Assembly: GCA_020342155.1 (NCBI GenBank)
Contig: CP070842.1
Coordinates: 1,236,594-1,291,275, forward strand
Source of the DNA: Dehalococcoidales bacterium
Lineage (GTDB): Bacteria; Chloroflexota; Dehalococcoidia; Dehalococcoidales; Fen-1064
Length of the DNA: 54,682 bases
Direction of reading: 5' to 3'
In this document: piece after piece, positions 1-11,535 of the stretch
Numbering within the stretch: position 1 is the stretch's first letter
Layout of the letters: each line of letters starts with the position of its first letter
Made by a program: the position numbers and the translations under genes
Notes under the pieces: model-generated
Told to the model about the DNA's origin: nothing
Database searches by the model: none
What the model saw: only the letters and a program-made list of their open reading frames with translations

Positions 1-1407
1 ACCGACGGCTGGCGGGCAGTAATCGCCGAGGACTTTACCTTTGATAATATACGCTTCTGTGCACAGGGAGTGGCCGAATACCTGAAGCAGGAGGGTTTGG
101 AGAGCCGGGGGCTAATCATTGGCTACGATAACCGCTTCGCCTCCGAAGACTTCGCCGAGGCCGTCGCCGAGGTGATTGCTGGCAACGGCATCAAGGTTTT
201 TCTTACCCCACACCCTGTACCAACACCCGTAATCAGCTTCGGTGTCGCTTTCAAGGAGACTGCTGGAGCTATCATCATCACCGCCAGCCACAATCCGGCT
301 CGGTGGAACGGCCTGAAGCTCAGAACAGCCGACGGTAGTAGCGCTCCGCCCGAGGTTATCGCCCCGGTGGAGAAACTCATCGACCGTGCCTTAAATGCCG
401 GCAAGACGAACCGAATCCCAATCGACCTCGCTCGGGAGAAAAAACTGGTGGAATCCCTTGACCTGACCCCAATTTACCTGGAGCGGGCAGCCAAGTTTGT
501 TGACCTTGATGAGCTGCGCCGCGCTAGACTGAAGGTAATTGTCGATACAATGTACGGGGTCGGCGTCGGTTACCTCAAGACCCTGCTCGACAGCAGTACC
601 ATCGACGTGAAGGAAATTAATAACGAGCGCAATCCCGCCTTTCCCGGAATCAACCCCGAACCCATCGCCGTTAACCTGGGTAAGCTCTCGGCAGCTATCA
701 GGGAACACCAAGCCGATATCGGCATTGCCCAGGATGGTGACGCCGACCGTATCGGCATCATCGATGAAAAGGGGGAGTTCCTGACCCAGTTCCAGGTATT
801 TGCCCTGCTCTGCCTCTACCTTCTTGAAGTCCGCGGGGAACGCGGGCCGGTAGTGAAGACAATCACCTCCACCAGCATGGTCGACCGCCTCGGTGAAATC
901 TATAATGTGCCTGTATATGAAACTGCAGTAGGCTTCCAGTACGTTGCCCCGGTAATGGTCGCCGAAGACGCTATCATCGGCGGCGAGGAAAGTGGAGGCT
1001 ACGGCTTCAAGGGGCACGTACCGGAACGTGATTCGGTGGTCGCCGCTCTCTATTTCCTCGACTTCATGGTCAAGACCAGCAAGACACCAGCACAACTCCT
1101 GGAATACCTCTACAGTAAGGTCGGCCCGCACTACTACCACCGGACGGACATCCACTTCCCTGAGGACAAGCGAGTGAGAATACTCACTCGCATGAGAGAA
1201 AATTACCCCGATACTATCGACGGTGTCAGGGTGGTGAAGAGGGACACCACCGATGGTTTTCGTTTTATTCTGGCAGACAAAACATGGCTACTTATCCGGT
1301 TCTCCGGTACGGAGCCGGTGCTACGCGTCTACGCCGAAAGCGACAGCATGGCCCGTGTCGAAAGGCTGCTGGAACTGGGTATGCAGCTGGCCGGGGTTTC
1401 AGCGTAA
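1..1407 (+). CDS. Phosphoglucomutase/phosphomannomutase family protein (5' partial)
   Basis: Alpha-D-phosphohexomutase that interconverts hexose 1- and 6-phosphates in the cytoplasm for sugar-nucleotide supply. The frame is open from the first base and reads TDGWRAVIAEDF, the usual N-terminal motif, so the true start lies upstream of the window. Family landmarks in order are the phosphoserine loop TASHNP (Ser about residue 96 of the visible part), the metal-binding loop DGDADR, the sugar-specificity loop GEESGG and the C-terminal phosphate-binding RFSGTEP. All four domains are therefore present and intact. Whether the substrate is glucose, mannose or glucosamine phosphate cannot be told from sequence alone. 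About 190 bases separate it from rpoB, which has its own promoter. Confidence 0.93.
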   Translation, partial: TDGWRAVIAEDFTFDNIRFCAQGVAEYLKQEGLESRGLIIGYDNRFASEDFAEAVAEVIAGNGIKVFLTPHPVPTPVISFGVAFKETAGAIIITASHNPARWNGLKLRTADGSSAPPEVIAPVEKLIDRALNAGKTNRIPIDLAREKKLVESLDLTPIYLERAAKFVDLDELRRARLKVIVDTMYGVGVGYLKTLLDSSTIDVKEINNERNPAFPGINPEPIAVNLGKLSAAIREHQADIGIAQDGDADRIGIIDEKGEFLTQFQVFALLCLYLLEVRGERGPVVKTITSTSMVDRLGEIYNVPVYETAVGFQYVAPVMVAEDAIIGGEESGGYGFKGHVPERDSVVAALYFLDFMVKTSKTPAQLLEYLYSKVGPHYYHRTDIHFPEDKRVRILTRMRENYPDTIDGVRVVKRDTTDGFRFILADKTWLLIRFSGTEPVLRVYAESDSMARVERLLELGMQLAGVSA

Positions 1408-1432
1408 CCAGCGGGTAAAAACAAGGCTGGAC

Positions 1433-1461
1433 TTGACAAATAGATTGCAGGGTGTTACGAT
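1433..1461 (+). promoter_or_regulatory. Sigma-70 type promoter for rpoBC
   Basis: A perfect -35 box TTGACA (1433-1438) is followed after exactly 17 bases by TACGAT (1456-1461), a 4/6 match to the -10 box. The inferred start near 1468 leaves a leader of about 130 bases before rpoB, and that leader contains an 8-bp hairpin. Confidence 0.7.
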
Positions 1462-1530
1462 TACGCTGCGATAATATGCCTCACAAGGTTATTGCCTTTG
1501 CCATTTTAATCCCTACCCTCCCTATCCTTT

Positions 1531-1551
1531 GCTTTGGGACGCGCCCAAAGC
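1531..1551 (+). repeat. Hairpin in rpoB leader, possible degenerate copy of the intergenic hairpin repeat
   Basis: GCTTTGGG and CCCAAAGC form a perfect 8-bp inverted repeat around ACGCG. The GGGA..CGCCC core and the preceding pyrimidine-rich 'atccctaccctccc' resemble the hairpin repeats near 15.8, 32.4 and 51.8 kb, but the match is short. It could equally be a leader structure regulating rpoBC; no T-run follows, so it is not a simple terminator. Confidence 0.35.
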
Positions 1552-1598
1552 GAAGCACCAATGCTGTTGTGCCTGCATAATACGCAGGAGGAGAGGTT

Positions 1599-4500
1599 GT
1601 GTCTATGTCGTCGGTGGATACTGAAAGTGGCCTGTATCCCATTCCCCGAAAGTCCTACGCTAAACTACCCCAGATACTTGTAGTGCCCAACCTGATTGAA
1701 GTACAACTGCAATCCTTCCGTTGGTTCCAGGAGGAGGGACTGCGCCAGGTACTGGAGGAAGTATCCCCTATCAAAGACTTCACCGGTAACCGGCTGGAAC
1801 TCACCTTTGTCAGCTATGAGTTCCGTGAACCTCGTCATTCAGAGCAGGAGTGCTTGCAGCGAGATCTTACCTACTCCGCTCCGCTCTATTTAAAAGCAAG
1901 GTTACTTATCAAGCAGACGGGAGAAATCAAGGAACAGGACCTTTTTCTCGGTGACATCCCGATAATGACCGTCCGGGGCACCTTTATCACCAGTGGGGCG
2001 GAACGGGTGGTAGTCAGCCAGTTACTCCGCTCGCCCGGCGTCTACTTCACGGTTGAGGAGGACGCCTCCAGTGGATTGCCACTGTGCCACGCTAAGCTAA
2101 TTTCCAATCGCGGAGCCTGGCTCGAGTTTGACACCAGCAGTGCCGGGGTAATATCAGCCAAGATAAACGGCAAACGGAAGATTCCGGTGACAACACTGTT
2201 GCGCGCCATCGGTTTCAGCGATGACGAGGAACTGCTGAGCATGTTCGCCAATGAAGATGACTCCCCGGACCGCCAGTTCATCCGTAATACCATAGGACGT
2301 GAGCCGGGGATTCGGGATGAGAGCGAGGCCCTGATAGATATTTACCGGAAATTACGCCCCGGCGACCCACCCAACATAGATAATGCCCGAAAGCTGTTAA
2401 ACGGCCAGCTTTTTGATTCCCAGCACTATGATCTCGGGATAGTTGGGCGCTACAAGATGAACAAGCGACTTGGGCTCGAAATTCCAGAGTCTCAACGGGC
2501 CTTGACCAAGGAAGATATTGTCGAAATAATCAGGCACATAGTCATGGTCAACAACGGTGATGACAGAGGTGATGACATCGACCATCTTGGGAATCGGCGG
2601 ACTCGTACCGTTGGTGAATTAGTGCAAAACCAGTTTCGTATCGGCCTGATGCGATTGGAGCGGGTGGCTAAGGAGCGCATGAGCACTATTCCCACCGAAG
2701 CAGCCATTCCCGGTGCCTTGATAAACACCCGCCCGGTGGTGGCGGCCATCAGAGAGTTCTTCAGCAGCTCTCAGTTGTCCCAGTTCATGCAGCAGACCAA
2801 CCCGCTTGATGAGTTGACCCACAAACGACGTCTGTCCGCCATGGGCCCGGGTGGGCTGTCCCGCGAGCGTGCCGGCTTCGAGGCCCGTGATGTCCACTAC
2901 TCGCACTATGGACGCATATGCCCCATCGAGACGCCGGAGGGACCAAACGTCGGTCTCATCGGCTCATTGGCCACATACTCCCGCATCAACCGGTATGGCT
3001 TCATCGAGACACCCTACCGCAGGGTCGTCAACGAGATGAGTAATACTGACGAGCAACTGTCGGGCAAGACTGTTCGGGAGACAGTGGTAGAAAATAGTAA
3101 GACGGTGGTGAGAGCCGGTACCACTATTGGTAACAAGCAGATAACGGCACTGCAGAAACTATCGCCACGGATGATAAAGGTGGTGCCCTTCGTTTCCGAT
3201 GAGATTGTCTACATGTCAGCTGACCAGGAAGACAGGTACACAGTCGCCCAGGCCAATGCCCAGCTAAATGAGAACAGCCAGTTTACAGACGAACGAGTTG
3301 AGGCCAGACTGGCCGGCAACTACCTGCGTGAAGCTCGAGAAAAGATCGATTTCATGGATGTTTCACCCAAGCAAATATTCAGCGTCTCGGCAGCACTGAT
3401 ACCCTTTCTGGAGCATGATGATGCTAACCGCGCCCTGATGGGGGCCAATATGCAGCGGCAGGCAGTACCTCTACTTCGTCCTTCGGCGCCTCTGGTAGCA
3501 ACCGGCATGGAGGCCGAGGCAGCCAAGCATAGCGGGCAGGTACTACCGGCGCTGAATGACGGTGTAGCAACATCGGTTACCAGTGCGGAGATTACCATTA
3601 CCCGGGATAATGGCGGTCAGGATACGTACCCGCTGCTCAAGTTCGTTCGCACCAACCAGGGAACCTGTATCAATCAGCGGCCAATAGTGAGTAAGGGCGA
3701 CCAGATTAAACGTGGTACCGTTCTGGTTGACAGTTCATCGACGGAACAGGGGGAACTAGCCCTCGGGCAGAACCTCCTGTGTGCCTTCATGAGTTGGGAG
3801 GGCTATAACTTCGAGGACGCTATTGTCATCAGCAGCCGCCTGGTAGAAAGGGACTCCTTCACCTCGATCCACATTGAAAAGTATGAGGTGGAAGCCCGCG
3901 ACACCAAGCTCGGTCCGGAGGAAATCACCCGGGACATCCCTAATGTGGGTGAGGAAAGCCTGCGGGAGCTGGATGAAGACGGTATTATTCGAATCGGAGC
4001 CAGAGTTGGCCCGGACGATATTTTGGTCGGAAAAATTACGCCCAAGGGAGAAACAGAGCTTTCCGCTGAGGAGAAGCTCTTGCGAGCCATATTTGGTGAG
4101 AAGGCCCGCGAGGTCAAGGACACCTCCCTACGAGTACCTCATGGCGAGTGGGGTAAAGTGGTCAATGTGAAAGTATTTGCTGGTGATGACCTGCCTGCTG
4201 GAGTCAATCAGTGGGTGCAGGTCTGGGTAGCGCAGAAGCGGCCTATCTCCGTTGGGGACAAGATGGCAGGGAGACACGGCAACAAGGGAGTCGTTTCCAT
4301 CATTGCCCCGGTCGAAGATATGCCCTTCCTCCCCGATGGCACGCCGGTGGATATTATCCTTAACCCCATCGGGGTGCCCGCAAGAATGAACATTGGCCAG
4401 GTCCTAGAAACACACCTGGGCTGGATCGCCCAGACACTGGGATTCAAAGTGCTGACCCCCGTTTTTGACGGTGCCGATGATATTGCTATCGAGGACGCCC

Positions 4501-5711
4501 TGGCCAAGGCATGGCTAGCCCAGAGAGCCGCAGCGGTTGACCCGGACAACGGCCACCTGCCCATGAATACGGCAAAGGCCAAGGCGTGGGTTGACAGCCA
4601 AGGATACAGCGGCGATAAGGTCTTTGATGATGAATCCCGCGGGGAAGCCAAGAATGCCTGCCTACGCCTCTGGCTCAAAGAGCAGGGAATCGCCAGCGCC
4701 AAGCTTACTCAGGAGAAGCTGACCGAGACACTTGAGCGTATCCAGACTGAAAAGAACCTCATCGCGCCGACCTTGGGTAAGGTCTTTCTGAATGACGGCC
4801 GCACCGGCGAACCGTTCGACCGGCCGATAACAGTGGGGAATATCTACATAATGAAGCTGAATCATCTGGTCGAAGACAAAGTTCATGCCCGTTCGACGGG
4901 ACCCTACTCGCTGATTAGCCAGCAGCCCCTCGGCGGCAAGGCTCAGTTTGGCGGTCAGCGCTTTGGCGAGATGGAGGTATGGACGCTGGAGGCCTACGGA
5001 GCTGCCCACAACCTCCAGGAAATGCTTACTATTAAGTCAGATGACGTCAGCGGCCGGACCAAGGCTTATGAGGCAATAGTAAAGAATGAGGACATCCTTC
5101 AACCCAGCGTGCCAGAATCGTTCAAGGTCCTCGTCAAAGAATTGCAGAGCCTGGGGCTGGCCATTGAGGTAATCAACGAAGAGGATAGGGCAGCCTTTAT
5201 TAGAGAAACCACTGAAATGCCTCAATTAGAGGCCGGTACTGAGGGTGAGGAAGAGGCTGTTACCACTGAAACAGACGAGGCCCCCTCGCTGGAAACAGAG
5301 CCTGCAGCCGACGAGGAGGTAACAACCGATGCTCCTTTGCTAGAAGCGACGGTAGAGACCGAAACCAACGAGGAGATAACGGAGACTGAAACAGCCGAAG
5401 CCCCCTCGCTGGAAACAGAGCCTGCAACCGACGAGGAGGTAACAACCGATGCTCCTACGCTAGAAGCGACGGTAGAGACCGAAACCAATGAGGAGACAAC
5501 GGAGGCTGGAACAGCCGAAGCCGCTATGCAGGAAACGGAACCTGAAACAGAACTGGAAGTAGCCGCCGAAGCCCCGACACTTGAAGCGACGCTAGAGACC
5601 GAAACCAACGAGGAGATAACAGATACTAAAACAGCCGAAGCTGCTACACAAGAAACAGAACCAGAAACGGAGGAAGAATTGACCGGAGAGGTAGAAGAAG
5701 AAAATGCTTGA
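1599..5711 (+). CDS. rpoB: DNA-directed RNA polymerase subunit beta
   Basis: Catalytic beta subunit of RNA polymerase, partner of the beta' subunit encoded directly downstream with an 8-base overlap. The GTG start has AGGAGG seven bases upstream; an ATG two codons later is less well spaced. The rifampicin-pocket region (about residues 390-450) reads [12 protein letters not shown] then [14 protein letters not shown] and is followed by [22 protein letters not shown] and the C-terminal [24 protein letters not shown] are also present. At 1370 residues it is longer than many bacterial beta subunits because of an acidic tail (about 1205-1370) containing 3.65 tandem 40-residue repeats rich in Glu and Thr. 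The residue equivalent to E. coli Asp516 is Gln (residue 398). Identity is certain; the role of the tail is unknown. Confidence 0.99.
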   Translation: MSMSSVDTESGLYPIPRKSYAKLPQILVVPNLIEVQLQSFRWFQEEGLRQVLEEVSPIKDFTGNRLELTFVSYEFREPRHSEQECLQRDLTYSAPLYLKARLLIKQTGEIKEQDLFLGDIPIMTVRGTFITSGAERVVVSQLLRSPGVYFTVEEDASSGLPLCHAKLISNRGAWLEFDTSSAGVISAKINGKRKIPVTTLLRAIGFSDDEELLSMFANEDDSPDRQFIRNTIGREPGIRDESEALIDIYRKLRPGDPPNIDNARKLLNGQLFDSQHYDLGIVGRYKMNKRLGLEIPESQRALTKEDIVEIIRHIVMVNNGDDRGDDIDHLGNRRTRTVGELVQNQFRIGLMRLERVAKERMSTIPTEAAIPGALINTRPVVAAIREFFSSSQLSQFMQQTNPLDELTHKRRLSAMGPGGLSRERAGFEARDVHYSHYGRICPIETPEGPNVGLIGSLATYSRINRYGFIETPYRRVVNEMSNTDEQLSGKTVRETVVENSKTVVRAGTTIGNKQITALQKLSPRMIKVVPFVSDEIVYMSADQEDRYTVAQANAQLNENSQFTDERVEARLAGNYLREAREKIDFMDVSPKQIFSVSAALIPFLEHDDANRALMGANMQRQAVPLLRPSAPLVATGMEAEAAKHSGQVLPALNDGVATSVTSAEITITRDNGGQDTYPLLKFVRTNQGTCINQRPIVSKGDQIKRGTVLVDSSSTEQGELALGQNLLCAFMSWEGYNFEDAIVISSRLVERDSFTSIHIEKYEVEARDTKLGPEEITRDIPNVGEESLRELDEDGIIRIGARVGPDDILVGKITPKGETELSAEEKLLRAIFGEKAREVKDTSLRVPHGEWGKVVNVKVFAGDDLPAGVNQWVQVWVAQKRPISVGDKMAGRHGNKGVVSIIAPVEDMPFLPDGTPVDIILNPIGVPARMNIGQVLETHLGWIAQTLGFKVLTPVFDGADDIAIEDALAKAWLAQRAAAVDPDNGHLPMNTAKAKAWVDSQGYSGDKVFDDESRGEAKNACLRLWLKEQGIASAKLTQEKLTETLERIQTEKNLIAPTLGKVFLNDGRTGEPFDRPITVGNIYIMKLNHLVEDKVHARSTGPYSLISQQPLGGKAQFGGQRFGEMEVWTLEAYGAAHNLQEMLTIKSDDVSGRTKAYEAIVKNEDILQPSVPESFKVLVKELQSLGLAIEVINEEDRAAFIRETTEMPQLEAGTEGEEEAVTTETDEAPSLETEPAADEEVTTDAPLLEATVETETNEEITETETAEAPSLETEPATDEEVTTDAPTLEATVETETNEETTEAGTAEAAMQETEPETELEVAAEAPTLEATLETETNEEITDTKTAEAATQETEPETEEELTGEVEEENA
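5271..5708 (+). repeat. 120-bp tandem repeat (3.65 copies) encoding the acidic RpoB tail
   Basis: Three full 120-base units begin at 5271, 5391 and 5511 and a partial fourth at 5631. The first two are nearly identical (shared blocks such as [10 protein letters not shown] and DEEVTTDAP); the third and fourth have diverged ([20 protein letters not shown]). Every unit is in frame, so copy number can change without disrupting the subunit. The tract ends just inside the start of rpoC. Confidence 0.95.
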
Positions 5712-8700
5712 AGTCAATGATTTTGATGCTATCCGCATTTCGCTGGCTTCACCGGAGCAAATCAAGAGCTGGTCATATGGGGAGGTTACTAAGCCGGAAA
5801 CGATTAACTACCGTACCCTGAAACCAGAAAGAGACGGACTATTCTGCGAGAAAATCTTTGGCCCGACCAAGGACTATGAGTGTTTCTGCGGCAAGTACAA
5901 GAAGATCCGCTATAAGGGCATTATCTGCGATAAGTGCGGTGTCGAGGTAGCCCGAGCCAAGGTACGCCGGGAACGAATGGGACACATCCAGCTGGCCTGC
6001 CCCGTGAGCCATATCTGGTTTGCTAAGGGAATACCAAGTCGATTGGGCCTATTACTTGACCTCTCACCCAGAAATCTGGAGCGGGTGCTGTACTTCTCAC
6101 ACTACATCATCACTTCTGTGAATACAGAGGCACGGGACCTAGCAATCGAAGAACTCAAGGAGCAGATTTCTCAGGATATGGAAGAACGCCAGGCGGCGCT
6201 GGAAGAAAAAATCCAGGATATGCCGGACGCCTCGGTGGAGGAAGTAAACCAGCTCCGGCGAGACATGGGCGAGGAGAATACGCCGCTACAGGAGAAGCTC
6301 CTTGCCGACCTAGAGCAAATAAAAGAGCTTCAGGTACAAAAGTTACTGAGCGAGAACGAATATCGCGAGCGGAACCAGAAGTGGGGCGACATTTTTTCCG
6401 CTGGAATGGGTGCCGAGGCAATCCTCAAGGTACTCAAGAGCGTAGACCTGCACAAGCTACGTATCGATTTACTGGAGGAGACCCACTCCACTTCCGGCCA
6501 GCGCCGTAAGAAGGCGAGTAAACGGCTGCAGGTAGTGGAGGCATTTCGTCGCAGTAACAACAAACCGGAGTGGATGATTCTTACCGTACTGCCCGTCCTG
6601 CCTCCCGACCTTCGACCGACTGTTCAACTCGATGGTGGCAGGTTTGCTATCAGTGATATAAACGACCTCTACCGACGAGTGATTAACCGTAATAACCGGT
6701 TGCACCACCTGATTGATATCGGGGCACCGGAAATCATTATCCGCAATGAGAAACGGATGCTCCAGGAGGCAGTCGATTCGCTCATCGACAACGGCAAGCG
6801 GGGCCAACCAGTCTCTATTAGTGGCAATCACAAACTGAAGTCACTTTCTGATATGCTGCGGGGGAAGCAGGGACGCTTTCGCCAGAACCTGCTTGGCAAA
6901 CGTGTCGATTACAGTGGTCGGTCGGTCATCGTTATTGGACCTGAACTCAAGCTTAATCAGTGTGGCCTGCCGCGGAGAATGGCCCTGGAGCTGTTCAAGC
7001 CATTTGTGATGCGCCGGTTGATTGAGCAGGGTCTGGCCCATAACATCAAGAGTGCCCGCCGTCTGGTGGAGAAGGCCAAGCCAGAGGTGTACGACATACT
7101 GGAGGATGTTGTCAGGGGATGGCCAGTATTACTCAACCGCGCCCCCACCCTGCATCGTCTTAGTATACAGGCCTTCGAGCCGGTGCTCATTGATGGCAGT
7201 GCCATCCAAATCCACCCGCTGGTCTGTTCCGCCTTCAATGCCGACTTTGACGGCGACCAGATGGCAGTCCACATCCCCCTCTCTAAGTCAGCAGTCAAAG
7301 GCGCCAGAGAGGTGATGTTGAGCATCCACAATATGCTGCTGCCTTCGTCTGGGGAACCGGTGGTAACCCCAACCCTGGACATGGTACTGGGCTGCTACTA
7401 TTTGACGACGATCAGACCTGAAGCTAGAGGGGAGGGCATCCTAGTAGGCAGCTTTGAAGAGGCTAAGCTCATGTATGAACTTGGCGTGATTGACCTCCGG
7501 GCTGAGATTGATGTTCGAGACCGTGAGAACGGCGGGGAGAGGACTAAAACCACGGTCGGGCGTATTCTCTTTAACGATGCCCTGCCAAAAGAGACCGAAT
7601 TCTACAACCAGCCAGTCGACAGGGCAAGCTTGAAAAAGGTAGTAACGGACTGCGCCAAGCTCATGAGTGATGAGGACATGGCAGATGTCATGGACAACCT
7701 CAAGGAACTCGGCTTCCGCTACGCTACTAGGTCCGGGGCAACTATCGCCATGAGTGACCTCGAGGTTCCTGCCCTCAAGGAGCAATTATTGAAGGAAGCG
7801 GAGGAAAAGACCGCTGTTATTGAAAGCCAGTACAACCGGGGGCTGATTACTGAGGACGAAAGGTATGATGGCGTTGTCAACGTGTGGATGGAGACCACCG
7901 ACAGGGTAGCCGATGCCACTTCACAGAGCCTCGACCCCCAAGGTAGCGTTTATATGATGGCGACGTCCGGGGCTAAGGGTAATATCACCCAGATAAGACA
8001 GATGGCCGGAATGAGAGGTCTGATGACCAACCCATCCGGCAGGATTATCGACTTTCCCATCAAGGCAAGCTTCAGCGAAGGACTCAGCGTACTCGAGTAC
8101 TTTATCTCCACCCACGGCGCCCGCAAGGGATTGGCCGACACCGCCCTGAGGACTTCGGAGAGTGGCTATCTCACACGGCGCCTGGTCGATGTTGCCCATG
8201 ATGTAATTATCCTAGAAGAGGACTGTGGCACCACCGACGGCGTCTGGATGTCACAGCAGGAAGAGACCGAGCTATTACCATCACTCACCGAGCGTATAAC
8301 CGGTCGGCTGGCAGCCAGTCAGGTGGTCCACCCCGAGACCGGAGAGGTCATCGTCGACCTAAACGAAGAGATTAGCGATGAGAAGGCAAGAGAGATTGTT
8401 GCTGCCGGGATAACCCGGGTCCACATCAGGTCTCCGCTTTCCTGTCTGGCAAGGCAGGGTGTTTGCCAGAACTGCTACGGTCGTGACCTGGGTCGTGGTC
8501 GTCTGGTAGACCTCAATACAGCGGTAGGTATCATCGCCGCACAGAGCATCGGTGAGCCGGGTACTCAGTTGACATTACGCACCTTCCATACCGGCGGTGT
8601 CGTTGGGCTGGATATCACCACCGGTCTGCCCCGGGTAGAAGAGCTGTTTGAGGCAAGGACACCAAAAATCCAGGCGATTGTCTCAGAGATAAACGGAACT

Positions 8701-9741
8701 GCCGAGGTGACTCGCAGTGATGAAGGACAGACAATCAGAGTCTCCAGCACCGATCCTTTCCGTGTCGAACACGCGCTGCCCCCCGGCTGGCAGATTGCAG
8801 TGGACAACGGCCAATGGGTGGACATTGGAACGGTGCTGGCACTCCCACCCACTACCGATAAAAAGTCTGCTAAGAAGGGCAAAGCTAGCACGCCGCCTAA
8901 AGGCGATACAGAGTCCAGTGAACTGACTGCCGAGGTCCAACCCATCGTGTCCCGTGTCGCCGGCGAGGCGATTATTGAAGACGGCCATCTCTCCATCGTC
9001 TACGAGGAGATAGAAGAACGCGAATACCACCTCCCGGCAACAACACGTATCCGCGTCCAGACCGGCGACATCATTGCTGCCGGACAGCAGCTGACCGAGG
9101 GTTCCATCAATCCCCAGGATATACTACATGTCCGCGGCCGCGAGGCCGTTCAGCAATACCTAGTCGAAGAGGTACAAAAGGTCTACCGCTCCCAGGGAGT
9201 GAACATCAACGATAAACACATCGAAATCATTGCCAGGCAGATGCTATCCAAGGTTCGGGCTGACTCTGCCGGTGACACTGAGCTTGTCCCCGGCGAATTG
9301 ATAAACAGGTTCCAGTATGAAGATATCAATGCCAAGGTACTCGCCGAGGGGGGGGAACCGGCTACCGCCCGTACGTTGCTGCTGGGCATCACACGAGCAG
9401 CGTTAAGTACCAATAGCTGGCTGGCCGCTGCCTCCTTCCAGGAGACCACCAAGGTGCTAACCGAAGCGGCTGTCAAACGAGCCACCGACAAGCTGATTGG
9501 GCTTAAAGAAAATGTAATCATCGGCCGACTTATCCCGGCCCGATACAAGGCAAGCGAGGAGCCACCAGATGAACTACAGAAACTGGAACTGGCCGAGCAA
9601 GATGCAGTTCTGGTGGCAGTGTCGGGCATCGAAGGGGAACTGGCCGCCGAGTTAGAGCTGGAATCCATAGAAGAGGCGACGACCTTACCAGATACAGATG
9701 AGGATGAAGATAGACCTGACCAACCAGAATCGCTGCTCTAG
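5704..9741 (+). CDS. rpoC: DNA-directed RNA polymerase subunit beta'
   Basis: Beta' subunit carrying the polymerase active site. The N-terminal zinc site is Cys60, Cys62, Cys75 and Cys78; the catalytic magnesium loop NADFDGDQM is at about 512-520; the second zinc site is Cys841, Cys914, Cys921 and Cys924. The trigger-loop/bridge region [21 protein letters not shown] is intact. A lysine- and serine-rich low-complexity stretch ([11 protein letters not shown], about 1052-1062) sits in the jaw region, and the C-terminus is short and acidic. The ATG overlaps the rpoB stop by eight bases, which suggests translational coupling. At 1345 residues it is within the bacterial range. A strong hairpin terminator follows. 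Confidence 0.99.
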   Translation: MLEVNDFDAIRISLASPEQIKSWSYGEVTKPETINYRTLKPERDGLFCEKIFGPTKDYECFCGKYKKIRYKGIICDKCGVEVARAKVRRERMGHIQLACPVSHIWFAKGIPSRLGLLLDLSPRNLERVLYFSHYIITSVNTEARDLAIEELKEQISQDMEERQAALEEKIQDMPDASVEEVNQLRRDMGEENTPLQEKLLADLEQIKELQVQKLLSENEYRERNQKWGDIFSAGMGAEAILKVLKSVDLHKLRIDLLEETHSTSGQRRKKASKRLQVVEAFRRSNNKPEWMILTVLPVLPPDLRPTVQLDGGRFAISDINDLYRRVINRNNRLHHLIDIGAPEIIIRNEKRMLQEAVDSLIDNGKRGQPVSISGNHKLKSLSDMLRGKQGRFRQNLLGKRVDYSGRSVIVIGPELKLNQCGLPRRMALELFKPFVMRRLIEQGLAHNIKSARRLVEKAKPEVYDILEDVVRGWPVLLNRAPTLHRLSIQAFEPVLIDGSAIQIHPLVCSAFNADFDGDQMAVHIPLSKSAVKGAREVMLSIHNMLLPSSGEPVVTPTLDMVLGCYYLTTIRPEARGEGILVGSFEEAKLMYELGVIDLRAEIDVRDRENGGERTKTTVGRILFNDALPKETEFYNQPVDRASLKKVVTDCAKLMSDEDMADVMDNLKELGFRYATRSGATIAMSDLEVPALKEQLLKEAEEKTAVIESQYNRGLITEDERYDGVVNVWMETTDRVADATSQSLDPQGSVYMMATSGAKGNITQIRQMAGMRGLMTNPSGRIIDFPIKASFSEGLSVLEYFISTHGARKGLADTALRTSESGYLTRRLVDVAHDVIILEEDCGTTDGVWMSQQEETELLPSLTERITGRLAASQVVHPETGEVIVDLNEEISDEKAREIVAAGITRVHIRSPLSCLARQGVCQNCYGRDLGRGRLVDLNTAVGIIAAQSIGEPGTQLTLRTFHTGGVVGLDITTGLPRVEELFEARTPKIQAIVSEINGTAEVTRSDEGQTIRVSSTDPFRVEHALPPGWQIAVDNGQWVDIGTVLALPPTTDKKSAKKGKASTPPKGDTESSELTAEVQPIVSRVAGEAIIEDGHLSIVYEEIEEREYHLPATTRIRVQTGDIIAAGQQLTEGSINPQDILHVRGREAVQQYLVEEVQKVYRSQGVNINDKHIEIIARQMLSKVRADSAGDTELVPGELINRFQYEDINAKVLAEGGEPATARTLLLGITRAALSTNSWLAAASFQETTKVLTEAAVKRATDKLIGLKENVIIGRLIPARYKASEEPPDELQKLELAEQDAVLVAVSGIEGELAAELELESIEEATTLPDTDEDEDRPDQPESLL

Positions 9742-9765
9742 TAACTATCTGTTAATCTGATATTC

Positions 9766-9800
9766 AGTGTGGGCCCGGATAACCGGGCCCACACTATTTA
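9766..9800 (+). terminator. Terminator after rpoBC
   Basis: A perfect 13-bp GC-rich stem (AGTGTGGGCCCGG with its complement) closes on a 4-base loop and is followed by ATTTA. The stem is very strong but the U-tract is weak. It lies 24 bases after the rpoC stop. Confidence 0.8.
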
Positions 9801-9815
9801 ATCGCAAGGTGTCAC

Positions 9816-9842
9816 CTGACCGGGTCTTTCCTGTGGTATAAT
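9816..9842 (+). promoter_or_regulatory. Extended -10 promoter for ruvB
   Basis: A perfect TATAAT at 9837-9842 is preceded by TGG, giving the TGn extended -10 motif. A weak CTGACC lies 15 bases further upstream. It sits just beyond the rpoBC terminator and about 40 bases before ruvB. Confidence 0.65.
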
Positions 9843-9882
9843 GTGACACGGTAGGCAGCAACGGGAAAGGACATCTTCGAAA

Positions 9883-10905
9883 ATGGCTCGCATCACATCA
9901 GGCAAGCCCAACGCCGAGGACAGGCCAATCGAGACCAGTCTGCGACCACGGTGTTTTGATGATTTCCCCGGGCAGAATACTGTCAAGGACAACCTGAATA
10001 TCGCCATCGCCGCCGCCAAGGGTAGGGGCGAGGCTCTGGACCACATCCTGTTCTACGGTCCGCCCGGCCTGGGTAAGACCTGCCTGTCCCATATCATCGC
10101 CACCGAGATGGGTAGTAACATCCGGGTGACATCCGGACCGGCAATCGAGCGTACCGGAGACCTAGCTGCCATTCTGACCAACCTGCATAAGCAGGACATC
10201 CTTTTCATCGACGAAATCCACCGCCTCAACCGCGCCGTAGAAGAAATACTATACCCGGCAATGGAGGATTCTGCACTGGACATCATCATCGGCAAGGGGC
10301 CTGGCGCCAAAAGCCTTCGGTTGAACCTGCCTACTTTCACCCTGATTGGCGCGACGACACGTTTTGCCATGCTCAGTCCACCTCTCAGGGACCGTTTTGG
10401 TGCTGTTTACCACCTCGATTTCTATGACCAAGCAACAATCGAGACGATTCTTAAACGCTCCTCTGAGATTCTACAGATAGAAGCCAACACTGAAGGACTG
10501 CAGGAGATAGCCCGTCGTGCCCGGGGTACACCGCGTGTGGCCAATCGGCTGCTTAAGCGGGTACGTGATTACGCCCAGGTGAAAGCAGATGGCCGTGTCA
10601 CCGAGGCGGTGGCAGTTGAAGCACTGGCAAGACTAGAGGTCGACCCGATAGGCCTCGACGAGCTAGACCGCAAGGTGTTGTCCACCATTATCGACAAGTT
10701 CAATGGCGGACCAGTAGGGCTGGAAACAATTGCTGCCTCCATCAGTGAAGAATCAGACGCGATTATGGACATTTACGAGCCCTACCTGCTGCAGCTGGGT
10801 TTCCTCGAGCGGACTCCGCGGGGGCGGGTAGCTACCCCACTGGCCTACGAGCACCTCGGCCGGCCAAACAATAGGGACAAGTCGGCCCAGCAGACCATGT
10901 GGTAA
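9883..10905 (+). CDS. ruvB: Holliday junction branch migration ATPase RuvB
   Basis: Hexameric AAA+ motor that drives branch migration of Holliday junctions with RuvA. Walker A is [12 protein letters not shown] (about residues 59-70), Walker B LFIDEIHR, sensor 1 GATTRFAML, and the arginine finger region PLRDRFG; a winged-helix domain ends the protein ([18 protein letters not shown]). At 340 residues it has the normal length. GGAAAGG lies 12 bases before the ATG. ruvA and ruvC are not in the window. The next gene starts 21 bases downstream on the same strand and may be cotranscribed. Confidence 0.98.
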   Translation: MARITSGKPNAEDRPIETSLRPRCFDDFPGQNTVKDNLNIAIAAAKGRGEALDHILFYGPPGLGKTCLSHIIATEMGSNIRVTSGPAIERTGDLAAILTNLHKQDILFIDEIHRLNRAVEEILYPAMEDSALDIIIGKGPGAKSLRLNLPTFTLIGATTRFAMLSPPLRDRFGAVYHLDFYDQATIETILKRSSEILQIEANTEGLQEIARRARGTPRVANRLLKRVRDYAQVKADGRVTEAVAVEALARLEVDPIGLDELDRKVLSTIIDKFNGGPVGLETIAASISEESDAIMDIYEPYLLQLGFLERTPRGRVATPLAYEHLGRPNNRDKSAQQTMW

Positions 10906-10926
10906 AGCTCCTTCGGAGACCCAGAA

Positions 10927-11484
10927 ATGACTGGACACCCCATTTTAGAAACAGAGCGCCTAATTCTCAAGCCTTTTAAGCTGGCTGACGCCCCGGAGGT
11001 GCAGCGGCTTGTCGGTGACCGTGATGTCGCCTCGACGACGATAAACATACCCCACCCCTATGAGGACGGCATGGCGGAGGAGTGGATAGCAGCCTATCAG
11101 GACCGCTTTGATAAAGGTGAGCAGGTCAGATTCGCCATTACTCACGGCAAAGAGGGGTATCTCATCGGAGCTATCGACTTATGGGCAATAAATACGCAAC
11201 ACGAAAAAGCCGAAATAGGCTACTGGACTGGCAAGCCGTACTGGAACCTGGGTTACTGCACCGAGGCTGCTCGCGCCGTCTTGAAACACGGATTTATAAT
11301 ACTGGGACTGAACCGCATCTATGCCACGCACTTTACACGCAACCCTGCCTCGGGACGCGTCATGCAGAAAATTGGCATGAAGCACGAGGGGCATCTAAGA
11401 CAGCACGCTAAGAAGTGGGGTAATTACGAGGATTTCGAGACCTACGCAATACTGAGGAGTGAGTACGAAACTTCAACGGGATGA
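10927..11484 (+). CDS. GNAT acetyltransferase, RimJ/RimL type
   Basis: Acetyl-CoA-dependent N-acetyltransferase of the RimJ/RimL branch, which acetylates protein N-termini or small amines; the substrate here is unknown. The opening LETERLILKPFKLADA is the hallmark beta strand of the family, followed by IGYWTGKPYWNLGYCTEA, where the usual acetyl-CoA loop lies, and NPASGRVMQKIGMKHEGHLRQ near the C-terminus. Length (185) is typical. It follows ruvB closely and converges on the DUF5667 gene. Confidence 0.88.
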   Translation: MTGHPILETERLILKPFKLADAPEVQRLVGDRDVASTTINIPHPYEDGMAEEWIAAYQDRFDKGEQVRFAITHGKEGYLIGAIDLWAINTQHEKAEIGYWTGKPYWNLGYCTEAARAVLKHGFIILGLNRIYATHFTRNPASGRVMQKIGMKHEGHLRQHAKKWGNYEDFETYAILRSEYETSTG

Positions 11485-11535
11485 CCGAAATAACCGTACC
11501 TATTTTCTGCCTCAGCAAGCACCACAGGCGTTATT

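Noticed and set aside
391-1155. Long open frame of about 250 codons on the minus strand opposite the phosphohexomutase
   Set aside because: It is the antisense of a clearly conserved enzyme; the product has no recognisable domain.
5222-5608. Minus-strand frame rich in Ser, Val and Ala opposite the RpoB tail
   Set aside because: It merely mirrors the Glu/Thr-rich tandem repeat.
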